The position numbers and the translations under genes are program-made. Positions 10,954 through 23,461 of a DNA stretch of 64,000 nt are shown here, piece by piece. This stretch comes from Syncephalis plumigaleata (lineage: Eukaryota > Zoopagomycota > Zoopagomycetes > Zoopagales > Piptocephalidaceae). Positions within the stretch are counted from its first letter, which is position 1; each line of letters begins with the position of its first letter. Location: NCBI GenBank assembly GCA_025201365.1, contig JAIXMF010000019.1:1-64000 (forward strand). Reading direction: 5' to 3'. The notes beneath the pieces were generated by a model, which saw only the letters and a list, made by a program, of their open reading frames with translations, searched no databases and was not told the origin of the DNA.

Positions 10954-12506
10954 CTATTCCTGCTGTACAGGTCGTTTTATGGTACGAGGACGACCTCGAC
11001 CAGGCAATGGTGGCTTTTTAAAAGCATTAGGACGCATTCCCGCTGTAGTGCTCTTCTCTACCGGGAATAGACTACTTAATTCTTGTGCTGTTAACTCTGT
11101 TACATCATCGGTCTCCATCTACAATCTATTTAGTAAATATGTACATGCAATCAATGGCTACTTACCTTCTTTTCCACTGTAATACCCATATCCTTGACTG
11201 TATTCAAGAGTGCACCACGAACTGATGAGTACAGCATTCTTTCGCGTATATTAGAGCTTGAAGGACAGGTGTAAATGAAAACTATATCACGCTACATTTA
11301 GTATTGCTAATTGCATTGCTAATCGTCTACGTACTAATTACTTCTTTGTCGTCGTCGTCGTCTTTCTTATACGAATAGAATGTAAATCGTGGCACATCAT
11401 TGGGAATAGCATTTGCTAGTTCAGAGACTGCTACAGTCTGTGCTTTATCCAGTTCAATCGTTTCACCCTTGACATTAAGTTGCTAATCAACAACAACATT
11501 AATAAGCATGAATACTCGTAGTATTACACATGCTACTATCCCTCACTTACTAGTATCACACAGTTGTCCTGATGATCGGATGATACAAGGCGTTGAAGTG
11601 CATCTTGCGCTGCTTCTTCAACTGGAAATGCCACACCTGCCACATGAGTGCGACGACTTCCAGTGCCGATACCTGTTTCTGCCTAGATGTCATACACCGA
11701 TCGTCAGCTTAGTATAATGAATGTGAAATAGATGCTAGCAATAGTCAAACTTTACCTCGCTTATTTGTAATCGAGCCATTCGTTCCTCCTCTTCTGTTAA
11801 GGGTGCGGCTGCCTTCAAATGACGAAGATGTTCTTTGTATCCCTTCAACGTTAATTCATCCTATGAACGTATATATACATTATCATTAATGGTTAGCTAC
11901 TCGATGTTGCATTGGCACACTTACGCGTGCCGTCCCATAAGTGAATCAATGAAATGTGCATTGCCCAGTTCCTTGGTAAGTGTCGCGCGTGTGGCAGCGT
12001 ACAGCATCTTATCGCGTACTGATGCATGATCGGGACATAGCATAGGAATAGCCATTCGTAGTCGCCGGCCATATTCTTGCTATCCAGTCGATAAAGTATA
12101 TACGCCGGTATACGGTCTTCAAGGAATGCGTCTATGAGTGAAAAGTCTAGATATACCACGCGATAAACAAGCAACTGTTATTACCACACTGCTATCCATC
12201 CGATATTCAATACCTACCTGTTTCCCAGTCTTTCTCAACTGCACGGATACCATCCTCCACAAGTGACTCTGCATATTGTTTAATACTAGAGTGAGTATCA
12301 GTCTATCGTTGTTCCATAAAGTACAGCCAGTTACCATTCTTGATAGATACTCGGATGACTCGGTCGCAAGGGTCAGCTATGGCTTGGGCAAACCGCTCGG
12401 CCAGCTCTTTAGATACTGTTGCAGTAGTAGTAGTTGCAGTCAATAAATGGAACACACTATTATATATATATATCTGTATACCTTGAATGCCACTTTGGTT
12501 AGACAT
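10954..12506 (-). CDS. TWF1: Twinfilin, actin-binding protein with two ADF-H domains
   Basis: Twinfilin sequesters ADP-actin and regulates barbed-end turnover. The start MSNQSGIQ at 12506 matches the canonical twinfilin start (MSHQTGI in animals). The first ADF-H domain includes [56 protein letters not shown] and [18 protein letters not shown], followed by [14 protein letters not shown] linker ([20 protein letters not shown]) leads to the second ADF-H domain. The C-terminal tail ([17 protein letters not shown]) matches the basic capping-protein/phosphoinositide-binding tail of the family. There are about eight exons. Twinfilin is broadly conserved in fungi and animals, and the length fits. 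Confidence 0.88.
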
Positions 12507-12798
12507 GGAGGATTGGCTTTGCTTGGTGAAATGGTGTGGTAGTAATAAAGGAACGTTGAGTGCTTGCGTGGTGAAGCGGTCGTTGCTTCCAGCGTTGATC
12601 TCCTCGATTAGGATACAAATCGAACTGTCTCAAATGGGTCTGAGTGAATACGCAATTGCAATTAGAAAAAGGATGGGTGGAATGTTGGTGTTTCGCTCAT
12701 TGACTCGTCATGATATCTCGTTTCCATTAAATTTCTCGTTACTTTGCTATTGATAACTGTGTAGATACATAATACATACGTATACACTCTAGCATAAC

Positions 12799-13236
12799 AT
12801 GTCTGTTCGTGCTAATTCAGACTTTGAACCTCGTGAGGAGGATGACGCCTTCTTTGCTCCTCAAACCAATGTGCACTACCACTATCGAGATAGTTGTTGT
12901 GCGCTGAGTGACACTGACTTGACCATTTACTCGTATTTTGCTCCTGGCATTTCCAAGAAGATTCCCCTAAAGGATATTCAATCGGTGTACACCGACAAAG
13001 ACTTGGAGCTTCCATGGTATTCGCGAAAGTTTAACGGACTGTCTAGTGATGGCACCACTTGGTGGGCTCTCGACTGGCATCGTAGTTTGCCGTTCGTCAA
13101 GGAGGAGCGTGACTGTGTACTCGTAACCGTCAAGGATGACTGGTTGCGTAAGGGATTCTCAGTTGAGGATACGAAGCGATTTATGCCATTAATACAACAA
13201 CTAGTCGAGAAGGCGCGCAATAACCATGTGGAATGA
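12799..13236 (+). CDS. Conserved hypothetical protein with PH-like fold
   Basis: A 145-aa single-exon protein starting at ATG 12799. It has alternating beta-strand patterns (HYHYRDSCCALSDTDLTIYS, ISKKIPLKDIQSVYTDKDL), a Trp-rich segment (TTWWALDWHR) and one C-terminal amphipathic helix (TKRFMPLIQQLVEKARN). Strands followed by a C-terminal helix suggest a small PH-like fold, as in bacterial and eukaryotic proteins of unknown function that read 'L.I....F....K.I...DI..V'. It has no signal peptide or membrane segment, so it is probably cytosolic. It is divergently arranged with twinfilin, about 290 bp apart. No specific role can be assigned. Confidence 0.6.
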   Translation: MSVRANSDFEPREEDDAFFAPQTNVHYHYRDSCCALSDTDLTIYSYFAPGISKKIPLKDIQSVYTDKDLELPWYSRKFNGLSSDGTTWWALDWHRSLPFVKEERDCVLVTVKDDWLRKGFSVEDTKRFMPLIQQLVEKARNNHVE

Positions 13237-13584
13237 AATGGCGAGCTTGCCTCTAATGTAAATACAAAACATGTCGAATTAATAAACATCATGTTGTGAT
13301 ACACTTTATGATGAATTACATGTAATGCAGCATAAGTTGTAACAATGAATGACTAGTTAATAAGATGGAAATGGTACGCGATAAGCTTGGCATTCTATTG
13401 AAAACGATTCATCCTGTATTTAATATATATAATACGTTCATTTACACCGGTAAAAGAATAACAAATGATAATTATATTACATTCAGGTGTGGTAGACATA
13501 AGATTACTCAACGAACAAAGGGTCATATTCATGCACTGAATTAGATTATACGAAAGAAATGATAGTCTTATGATAAGGAAGGAA
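13237..13584. other. intergenic between convergent genes
   Basis: AT-rich spacer holding the 3' ends of the PH-like gene and GPI protein A. AATAAA-like signals (for example 13260-13290 on the plus strand) are present. Nothing else is recognised. Confidence 0.5.
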
Positions 13585-14423
13585 TTATACCATCATAATT
13601 GTACTCAATACAATTAGCGCTGGTAGTAGGAAGGTTGCCATGATTGCCAATAGGTGTTGCCCGCGATGGTAAATAATTGCTTGTGTAATGAGAGCGGTGT
13701 CGATGACATCATGCACGCATACAAATACCTGAACTCGGATTATACATGTAGAAATACGTGCTCGTATACGGCGATAAATGACCACCGAGACTTGAGCCAT
13801 TACCGTCTCGACCGCGTTCATCCGAGATGAATAGGTAGTAGCGATCCTCGCTTAACGTAAACGTTTGCGTTTCATCGGTCCAGTTTGCCGTGTTCCACGT
13901 ATAGGTCGTTGGTTCATAGCTGATATTAGCGATGGTAAAGTATTGTCGTCGATCGCGAGTAATCTCGAATGCCAAATATCTAGGTGCGACACGAAGATTC
14001 TCGTCGTATTTCCATTTGAAGGTGACATTGCTACCGATGGCGTATCGCGGCACCTCTCCCATAGTAAGCGAGGGCTGTTCCATGATAAGTCGTCCTGCTG
14101 GCTCATCTTTCGGTGGTGCTTTCGAGCTATCCTTTGACTTGGTATTATCGCTATCGCCATCATTGCCGTTTTGCTTGTTGTTGTTGTTATTGTTATTGTT
14201 GTTGTTAGAGGACGTATTAGCGGATGATCTTGCATTAGAAGTATCACTATTTTGTGGAGCTAATTTGCCTCTTGTTAGTATGGTTATTCCGATTTGATGT
14301 CATAATTGTATACTTACAGCGAGCGAAAAGATTGCGTCGATGTAGATCGTGCTGAGCAACTGCCACCGTTAAACACCATCCGAGTAATATTAGGGTAAAG
14401 CAGAGCAACTTTAGCTTGGACAT
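13585..14423 (-). CDS. GPI-type cell-surface protein with DUF7137/Kre9-like domain (paralogue A)
   Basis: Exon 1 encodes a signal peptide (MSKLKLLCFTLILLGWCLTV, then AVAQ). Exon 2 carries an Asn/Ser-rich linker beginning LAPQNSD, with a poly-Asn tract. Then comes a beta-sandwich domain: MEQPSLTMGEVPRYAIGSNV, FKWKYDE, YLAFEITRDRRQYFTIANIS, TYTWNTANW, RYYLFISDERG and LGGHLSPYTSTYFYMY. The last exon ends in a hydrophobic tail (ATFLLPALIVLSTIMMV), consistent with GPI-anchor addition. The domain matches fungal Ser/Thr-rich GPI-anchored wall proteins. Paralogue B lies at 28817-29757 with the same order of parts and an intron at the same place after the signal exon. A role in the cell wall is inferred. 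Confidence 0.72.
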
Positions 14424-15309
14424 TATTATTATTATATTCGACTATTCGATCGTGTGCGATAATAAATAGTATAAATATCGATGCTTCTATGATTAAAGTG
14501 TATGAAAGCAGCGCGTCTAATAGGCTACTGCAGTGATGGTTCCCGGATTCAACTAGTGAATACGCAATTAAAAAGGGGATAATCACAACTATAACGTGAC
14601 TAAACGAGAACACGACGAATTATGCTTCAAAAAGGAGACTTATTAATAGATAGATAGATAGATAGATAGATAGAGAATGAGGTAGTGAACTAGACTAAAG
14701 ATATCGATAGAGGAATGCACACATGTATACAGACACAGGACTGAATGCGTGAACAGGGGGATAAGTTGACGCACTTGACTAATAGTGCTTTACGCCGTGC
14801 GGGTTTCAAGGGGTCTAGCAAACAATGTTATGAACACGACCAGCTGGTATATCCTCAACAATATGACGACAAACGAAAAGATAGATAGATAGATAGAGAA
14901 AGAAAGAAAGAAAGAAAGAGAGAATTAGAGTCGTGGAGAGAGTAATGTGACGAAGGAGGAAACGGTAAACTCACACCCAAACTATGACCAGGAGATGGTG
15001 CAGAAGGAGAATGAGGAGGAGAGTCGAAACCGGATCATTCAACGAGCTTTGCTGATATTGGTGGAATTCAATGGCATGCATGTGGATGTCGCATGTGAGC
15101 CTGATGCAGCTTCATTGGTCGACATAGTCACTGTATCTGTCTGGGCAAGCCCTAGGAATGAATGACAAACCAACTGAGATATGTTCCCTTGGAAGCTGTA
15201 ACGGGGTCAACGCGACGAGAGGAGACGAGGGACTGGAGGACGAAAATCTCGTTGCATTACAGCAGTGCATGACATAGTACAATGCGTCGTTCATTTAAAA
15301 GTATCCTTC
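14424..15309. repeat. intergenic with GATA and GAAA microsatellites
   Basis: Contains (GATA)n at about 14647-14674 and 14879-14895, then (GAAA)n at about 14897-14918. A plus-strand frame at about 14947-15165 (MTKEETVNSHPNYDQEMVQK...) could be a first exon of the following gene, but I could not join it with a convincing splice. Confidence 0.5.
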
Positions 15310-18300
15310 ATGTGGCGCGAGCCACCCCCTTTGACGCCACGATTTGACTCGCTTTTTTGCCTCATGTTGTCTACGGAATACAAGGATATATGTCGAGATC
15401 ATCTAGCACTGCTGGAGGGATGGCAGACCACAAACCAACTACTTGTGGAGAAGCAGCGTCTCTACGGGACGACAAACGATGATCCAATTGCAGAGTTGCA
15501 GCTCCGTTACGAGGTGGAAGCACTACAACGTGAGGTGAAAGACCGACACTGTCGACTGGATCAATCATGGTGTCAATTGGCACCGTTGCTTTATGTGTCG
15601 TTTCTCGATTATCGCGAGGTATCGGGTAATCATCTGGTGATGGCGCAACACGAATTGGGAAAGATTAATCTGGTCGAGCAGCTGGAAATTGTTCGGGGCA
15701 TCCTTCAGGCGAACGAGGCAGGCTATTTGCCACGATTCGAATCACTATATGCGTATTTGAATCAACCACCTGCCGGTTGTAAGTTGTCTATACTGTCATG
15801 CAATTGTGCTTTTACTCAAGCAATCCTCACTAGGGCCTCATCATTACTTTTCCATTAGGTAGATAATCGTGCTTAGCGCACTACCACACCGACATTGGAT
15901 AGACTCTAATCATCGTGCACGTATATGACGTAGATTGAACACGCCCGAGCCATGGAGTGACTTTTTGTGCGATAACCAAATACGAGAACAAACACTTGTG
16001 GTGCAGACTAATCGGGAAAACGCTAATGTGACATGTCCCATCGTAATTAGTATGCTGCAAGAACTTACGGGACTTCGTAAACGACTGGTAGTTCGACCGT
16101 GTAATCTAATGGTATTTCATGTGTATTGACGTTTTTTCTTCTTCCTTCTTCCTTGTTTGGATTTAGCATACTACAGTGGTGCCAACTAGCCTTGAACACA
16201 TATACAAACAGGATGACGCCGCATTATTTGATGGACCATGCGATGTAATACCAATGTTCGTTGCTGATCAATATGAACTAGACAGTATTGATTTTCATAT
16301 CAGTCAACTGAAGCAACGACCTAATAATGTTCGTCGTCTTGGTATGGCGTATCAACGACGACAAATTATAGCTGCTCTGTTCGATCCAGTCATTCGATCG
16401 TTGGCCAGTTCGGACTCTGCTATCCGTTCGATATGGTAAATAGTAAAAGTGATGATTGGTTGCCTGTAACTCCACTAACAAGCACTGATAGGAAGGAGGA
16501 ATTCTATGGCAATTTGGCGACATTCTACAATTTGGAAAACGAAACGGAATTGTATCGTTTCTCGTTTGCACCAGCTCTAGCCATAACTATTCCATACGAC
16601 GTTTACCGTTGTCCATTGGAGCAAAGATCGGGCCTACACTATCAAGGAATGGCACGTAAGGAGGTGGGCGAACTAGGATTCTTTATCATGGAGATGATCG
16701 ACGATACACAATGCCATATCCGCGAGAACAGGTAAGCAAACGCTAGAATGGATGTAGGCGTGAATGATGCACAAGTATTCAATGCAAATGAAATAGGATA
16801 CGATTTTTCGCTCAAATGATTACCGCTGTATGTGGACAAGAACTAGTATCCGGTGGATTGATTGATGCGCAGCATGCTTATAAACCCTTTTGCACCGGTA
16901 TCATTCTTACCAATAGTCAGATGCAATTCTACTTGGCAACACGTCGCGAACAATGTAAGCTACAAATACAAAAGTGCTCATTTGATGCTGTTTATTAACA
17001 TGCAAAATCAATGCATTATCCTTTCCTTAGTGGATTCCCATTTCGAACTATACCACTATGCCAATTGCGATCTGTATTCGGTTGATAATCGTGGCAAATG
17101 CTACAATATAGCGGCATTTGCTGAAGCGGCAATCCTGTTCAGAAACCAAGTGGACATGACACGGAGGCATTTGCGCCACTTTCAATCCACAGGTGGCAGT
17201 AGTGGTGAAGCGGATAGTCATGCTGCCGATGACGGTTTCGCTGCTTATCGTCAAGTGGTAACTCGTCTTGCTGAGTTGAATCCATTGCCAGAGTTTGTCG
17301 CCACTGGATTTGCAAGAGCAAGCAGTCGGGATAGTATCGGTTCAGTTAGTAGCATTGATCTCGATAAAGGAGTCGCCAACGATGGAATGAGCATTGATAA
17401 TGACGATAATGCTAATGAGGATGACGCTCCATGTAGGATAATTGCAAAGAAGAGTTCAATTAGTCTCGAAAAACGTATATCGCAAATCATCAGCGATACC
17501 GAGGAGTTGCAAGTATTAGTGACAAACTATTTGAGGAATAACAACCTAGTGGCGAAATCGGTACACGTACATAAAAGCAATCCATTGTGTTTTAACCGTG
17601 TTCAACGAGTAAGTCTGCTGCTAGTGCCAATGAGTAGCGAGTGACTAGTGATGTTAACGATCACCGACTAGAAATGGGACTTTATCGCGCACGATGGTCA
17701 GGGCAGACAATTCTTTGTCAGATTGTCGCAAAATCAAATGGCCAATGCTGAACAAATCGAGATGAGCATGCGACTTCAGCGTAGTGGTGTTCTACAAGGC
17801 AGATTGATCATGATTCGACACACGGGCTACTTGCTAGGAATGCAAGTGGCGGTGACCGACTATGTTGATCAACGATATGATTTCCCGCAGAATCCATACG
17901 AGCTTGGATATTATACAAGTGAATTGGCAAAGGTAGCCCCATTGTTATCGTTACTGTTATACAGATTGGCTAACATCACTCTAGACACTTGCTATATTCC
18001 ATGATGAATTCGGCGTATGCTATGGCAATCTAAAACCAAGTCGCGTGTTAACAGTCAACAATAGTGGTCCCTTGCCAACTATTCTAATCAATAATATTGG
18101 TGCTACTCACATCCCTACAACCAGGTAAGAAAGAGAGGTGGTCATAACGTAGAAATGACTAAATATTGCTATGCTGTTCAATCTCGTTAGTACTACAAAG
18201 GAATTGAATTTCACCAGCGATATTGTAGCGTTGGGACAGATTGCTCAACAACACATGATGGTATGCAATGTCCACGAATGAATGTTTATTTGCTAATCCA

Positions 18301-18750
18301 ACCATTATGACGATACAGAGTGGGAACATGCAACATACCGAGTTATTCGATCTAGTACAGAACATGCTGACTAGCATATCTAATACACGACCAAGTATGG
18401 GCGATATCGTGCGGCAACTCGATGTTCTCCTGCCTGAACTACGCAAACAATACAAAGGGACGGAGGCATCCGAATTCACCCTACTAGAGCGACAATTATC
18501 GATGCACGATATTTTAGACAAGGTAATTGTGTCAATAGATGATAAAATTGCACACGATGCTGGCTAATTTGTTGCTATACATGATGATTAGATGTCCAAC
18601 TATAGCGATTCTTCGCTTGGATTGCCCGTATGTCGTCATTCGCGTAGCATGCCACTAAAGAAGCGAGATAGACGTCTAGTATCGCAATCGCTTCTGCGAG
18701 AAACAAAGCAGCGACGACTTGGTGAATCCGATATTTTCGGGGACAATTAG
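15310..18750 (+). CDS. Large protein with C-terminal degenerate protein-kinase-like domain
   Basis: A multi-exon gene of about 950 codons; start uncertain (ATG 15310 or 15364). The N-terminal third is helical (LQLRYEVEALQREVKDRH, GHNL-type repeats absent). The middle holds KEEFYGNLATFYNLENETEL, RKEVGELGFFIMEMIDDT, FCTGIILTNSQMQFYLATRR and a Ser/Asp-rich linker (SIGSVSSIDLDK). The C-terminus looks like a kinase C-lobe: VCYGNLKPSRVL in place of HGDLKPSNIL, ILINNIGA where DFG is expected, SDIVALGQIAQQ, and RPSMGDIVRQLDVLLPEL. The catalytic Asp is Asn and DFG is lost, so it should be a pseudokinase. The layout vaguely recalls FunK1-type fungal kinases, but I cannot confirm this. Single-base frame breaks are suspected near 16430 and 17995. 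Confidence 0.6.
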
Positions 18751-19190
18751 CATAATCTAGTACAATTGTCAACACAATAAACTTGAAATCTTAATACTCT
18801 ACCATTATTATTGTTATTACTGGTTGTTTAATGCAATGTGGCCATTTCATCAACACATCATCTCTAATTCGACTAGCCCGTTTGATTGTTTTCATTTCTT
18901 CACACTTTGATCTTGTTTCTTCCTTTCTCATCTTTGTGTTAATCGCGTATCTACGCATTGAATCAAGTACGTGTCTACGTGTATGATACACTCTAATAGC
19001 AATCAGAAAGTAGCTAGACTGTAGTTCCCTGTGATTACGACACTGAACGGAGTCAACGGTTAATATCTAGAGATCGTGCATAGTACGTTACTTTTGACCT
19101 ACACACACCACCACACACCACCACACACACACACCACACACACACACACACCCACGCATATACATAGTCAATACTGCATCGTTGGTGGTC
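18751..19190. repeat. intergenic with CA microsatellite
   Basis: AT-rich spacer followed by CA/CAC-rich repeats at about 19099-19152, directly upstream of the TAF4 start. No gene seen. Confidence 0.5.
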
Positions 19191-21791
19191 ATGGACAGGA
19201 ATGAAGAGATATCTCCTGATGTACGGGATATAATGAGACAGTTGAACGTTGACGGTGACGATGAGGAAGTCGCGGATGCCGGTATTACCGATGCACTCAA
19301 TGAATTACTGGGCAGCAATGTTGCCAACGATGATATAGTACGATTACTTGAACAGATTAATGGTATGCACAATGAGGGAATGCAGGCAGCGACCCACATG
19401 GAATCTATATCCACGACAGACAATGACGTAGCCAATGTTAAAATGGAGCCAAGTCTAAGCATGCCATTCGGCTCTTCACTCAATGAGGCATCTAATATCG
19501 CTACACCGTCCACTTCTGCAAATCCTCCAAACAAAGAAAGCGAAGCATCAGCAATGAAAATAGCGAATACACCGACAGGTAATTATTCAGATCATCTCAT
19601 CGTCATTGTTATCATTGTTATTAAGCAATATCACTATTTCTCTATATTATTACGTATTACAGCACGAATAGCGGTATCGCCATCCACGCAATTTGATAGT
19701 ATTATAAGCGAGCTAAACGTGAAAGATCAGGGGCGTATGCAAGAGTTATTATCCATGTTACAGGTAATGTTTATTGTGTATACATATACGTATAGGCATA
19801 GTGCTAATGCAATGATACTACTAGTCCGATAGAATTGGCATCGATAAGTTTATGGTGGAATGTAAGAAAATACTAAATACACGTCAATATCAAGAGTTGG
19901 AGCGAATACGCGGCGAAGTAAGAAAGAATCTAGAATCGACAAAGCCCTCACCGGCACCGTCAGCATCTAGTTCGAGACGTGGATCACCGGGTGCGACACC
20001 TACTAACGTACAATCACCAATGCCATCAACCAATCGACCGAACACTATAGTCAAACCAAAAAAGCGTGGGTGGATACAGATGCCGGAGATACATCTACAG
20101 CAATGACAGTGTAAGTTAATCGACTGTAATGACTGATTATATTATTATGTGTCTATGAGTGTATTAACTGTGTATACTCTTCTATTCTTATTAAAGACTT
20201 GCCGATATGGCAGCTAAGAAGCAAAAACTAGAAACATCATACCATATATTGTACCACCACCACCAACACTGCAACAATCACAACTGCAACCACAACCACT
20301 ACCATCATCGTCATCAGCAGCATCATCTTCAGCTTTATCGGCTAATGCACGTCGTGCAGGGAATGTCCATAGTACAAAGGATATTATTCTACCAAGTCCT
20401 ATTCGTAAGTGGATACAATGATGACTACATGTGATATACACGCGACTCATCTTTCTATTTCATGAATAGAAGCATCAACTGCTAATAATCAGAATGGTGC
20501 AACACCTAATGTTAGTTTAAGGTAAATATAACTGCAATATAGTGTATATGTTATGCTAAAAGAAGTTAAACAGTCGATCACGAACTACAACTGAACCGGT
20601 TACTGGTTCGGCACCATCGACTAATGATAAATTGGACGTGGATGCATTGACAGATGTTATGGGTTATGTAGGCGTTGATTTACGAGTAAGTAGAATTGTA
20701 TTAATTATAGTAGTGAGAGATATGATAATAATTGATATGATAATTTAGGAAGAGTCTGAAAACATTCTACGCAGTGGTATACAACAATTAGGTGCCACAG
20801 GTGGTGGCAGTCTTATTGATAGATCACATACACAAAACTTCATTAATATTGATTGTCTACGTCTGAAAATTGAACGTATCGGTAAGTGATGATATGAATG
20901 ATTTGATTGCAGTATTAGTAAGAAGTAATGTGTCTTGTTACATTTACAGCTAATCGTACGGGAATTCGACGACCGAATAATGATGTGCTCAACTATCTTG
21001 CACTAGCTACGCAACAACGATTGCAAGGACTTGTTCAGGAGATGGTTGCCGCCAGTAAACATCGTGCGTTCTCGCAAATGATGGCGGATCCACCACTCGA
21101 CAGCGAGACCAACGAGCCATTGTATAGTATTGCACTACACCAAGATGTGAAGCGTCAACTCTCCGCGATCGAACGTATTGAACGTAAACAGGAAGAGAAG
21201 CGTAAAAATAAAATGAAAAAGACGAACGACGAGGAGGGCAATGACGGCACGGGTGGCACGACTGATGGCAGTAAATCGGCGGCTAAACGACGAACCAAGA
21301 AAACGAAGGCGATGTCAGAGCGCAATTTAAGCGAGGATGTTCGCAAGCGAATTACTAACGAGACAGCTATGCGATCAGCGGGTGGCAAGATGAAGAGTTG
21401 GATGTTGGCCGGATTGGAGACAAACAGTAAACCGAGTGCTAATCTAGCCGACAATGCTAATGGACCGGGTAAATTCGCCAAGAGTGGCAGTATCACACCG
21501 TTACATCGACTTAAAAGTGGTGCAGCAGGTGCATCAACAAGTAAGACGCCCATTAATCAACTAGGTGGCTCATTATCGGGCAGCAAGAACATAAGTAATC
21601 CATATATCATGAGTGGTGGCAATACAACAGGATCAGCCACAACGACGAAAACACCTATACTTCAGAAGCTACCGTATGGAGCACGTCGCGTCACGGTTAA
21701 AGACGCTTTGTACTGTTTGGAACAAGAGCGTTTGGCACGCGGTATTGGTCGACGCTCACTACTAAAATCACTGGCACAGCGCCTTAATTAA
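19191..21791 (+). CDS. TAF4: TAF4, TFIID subunit 4
   Basis: TAF4 is a scaffold subunit of TFIID that pairs with TAF12 through a histone fold. The start is ATG 19191 (MDRNEEISPDVRDIMRQL). An acidic N-terminus is followed by ELNVKDQGRMQELLSMLQ and FMVECKKILNTRQYQELERI, then a Pro/Gln/Ser-rich segment. The histone-fold-like part is LDVDALTDVMGYVGVDLREE, then SENILRSGI. Next comes the conserved TAF4 C-terminal region (NDVLNYLALATQQRLQGLVQ), a Lys-rich EERKQ segment, and RRVTVKDALYCLEQERLA, which matches the family's terminal helix. A frame break near 20245 separates the MAAKKQKLET exon from a Pro/Gln-rich continuation (IIPYIVPPPPTLQQ). There are about eight exons. Confidence 0.87.
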
Positions 21792-22593
21792 TTGCGATAA
21801 TAAATTGCTTGTACAGTTTATGATGTTACATGTGCCTATGACCATTATTATTATTGTTATTGAAATTTTATTAATGAGCGTAGTAAGAATGTTAATGAAT
21901 CTAGTTGAAATGGTAGTTAATAACTAGTGACAGTTTAGAATGGGTGTGAGTGAGTGTGTGGATGGCTACTGCCAAATGTCACGGATGGCCGCCAACACAC
22001 ACTAGGCTCCCTCTCTTCTCCAATATCAAGGCGACGGTCTCCATCCTTTGATCTATCGTCTATATTGATACGGTACGTATAACATACATACATAATAGAC
22101 TAATACGACTATTACGGGGAGTAGATGTGGATTACCAGTCTATGCAGAAAGATGGAATAGAGGATGGATGGAAATACTGGTAGCTGGATGGATGGATGGA
22201 TGGATGGATACTATATACATAGGAGTGATATACATTTACATGTAGAATATACAACTAGATAGATGGCTATACTAGTAGTTGGATGCATGGATGGATGCAT
22301 GGAGGGACTAATGTATATATGTATATAGGCGAGCAACTTGATAGATTAATATACACTACATATGATATAATGTGGTATAGATATGATAGATACTGTATAT
22401 CTATATTAGTTTATGGATACTAGATTATTATTTAGATAGAATAACGAGTTAATGGCGGGATATTGTTGTTTGGCATAGACTAGGAATCCACATAATAGAC
22501 TATAATTAATTGTTACAAGTAACTAACCAACCAGCTTATTATTATTGTATTATTGTATTATATAATACTTTACAATATTATTGTATTATAGCC
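21792..22593. repeat. intergenic with GGAT minisatellite-like repeats
   Basis: Long AT-rich spacer upstream of uL2. GGAT/TGGA tetranucleotide repeats occur at about 22160-22211 and 22280-22305, with TATATG runs nearby. It presumably contains the uL2 promoter, but I recognise no specific motif. Confidence 0.5.
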
Positions 22594-23461
22594 ATGGGTC
22601 GCGTTATCCGCTCACAAAGGAAAGGTGCTGGTGGCATCTTCAAGGCCCACACCCACCACCGTAAGGGTGCGGCCAAGCTTCGTTCTCTCGATTATGCTGA
22701 ACGCAACGGATATCTCCGCGGTATTGTTAAGGAGATCATCCACGATCCAGGTCGTGGTGCTCCATTGGCTAAGGTTGCTTTCCGCGACGCATACCGGTAA
22801 GTAATAGTGATGGTGAATTGTGGATATATCCTACTTGATTACTATGATAGGATGTCTCAACATGTAATATAAATTAATAATAACGAATAATGATTGCAGC
22901 TTCAAGACCCGCACTCAGTTGTTCATCGCCACTGAAGGTATGTACACTGGTCAATTCGTCTACTGCGGTAAGAAGGCCACCCTCTCTGTCGGCAACACCT
23001 TGCCAGTAGCTGCCATGCCAGAAGGTACCGTTATCTGCAATGTCGAGGAACAGCCAGGCGATCGTGGTGCCCTTGCTCGCACAAGTGGTAACTACGCCAC
23101 CGTTATCGGTCACAACCACGATGACGGCAAGACACGTATTAAGTTGCCATCTGGTGCCAAGAAGGTCATTCTTAGCAACTGCCGTGCTACCATCGGTATT
23201 GTAGCTGGTGGTGGTCGTATTGACAAGCCATTGCTCAAGGCCGGTCGTGCTTATCACAAGTACCGCGTCAAGCGCAACTCATGGCCAAAGACTCGTGGTG
23301 TTGCTATGAACCCAGTAGACCATCCTCATGGTGGTGGTAACCATCAGCACATTGGTCACGCCTCCACCATTGCTCGTTCAGCTGTACCCGGTCAAAAGGT
23401 TGGTCTTATTGCTGCTCGTCGTACTGGTTTGTTGCGCGGTTCCAAGAAGATCAAGGAGTAA
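22594..23461 (+). CDS. RPL8: 60S ribosomal protein uL2 (RPL8/L2)
   Basis: uL2 is a core protein of the large ribosomal subunit near the peptidyl transferase centre. Two exons (22594-22796 and 22900-23461) encode 254 aa, the normal length. The intron is 103 bp with GTAAGT donor and CAG acceptor, joining TAC-CG to C-TTC. Conserved segments seen: [68 protein letters not shown] and [19 protein letters not shown]. The last contains the His that is hydroxylated in other eukaryotes. Codon use is strongly biased towards C-ending codons compared with neighbours, as expected for a highly expressed gene. No frame break. Confidence 0.98.

Noticed and set aside
19099-19152. Direct-repeat array considered as CRISPR-like
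   Set aside because: It is a simple CA/CAC microsatellite without spacers, in a eukaryotic genome.
19088-19534. 148-codon minus-strand frame opposite the TAF4 start
   Set aside because: It is antisense to a confident exon, and its end is encoded by the CA repeat.
22797-22899. Possible C/D snoRNA in the uL2 intron (GTGATGG near the 5' end)
   Set aside because: The C box is imperfect and no CTGA D box or terminal stem is present.
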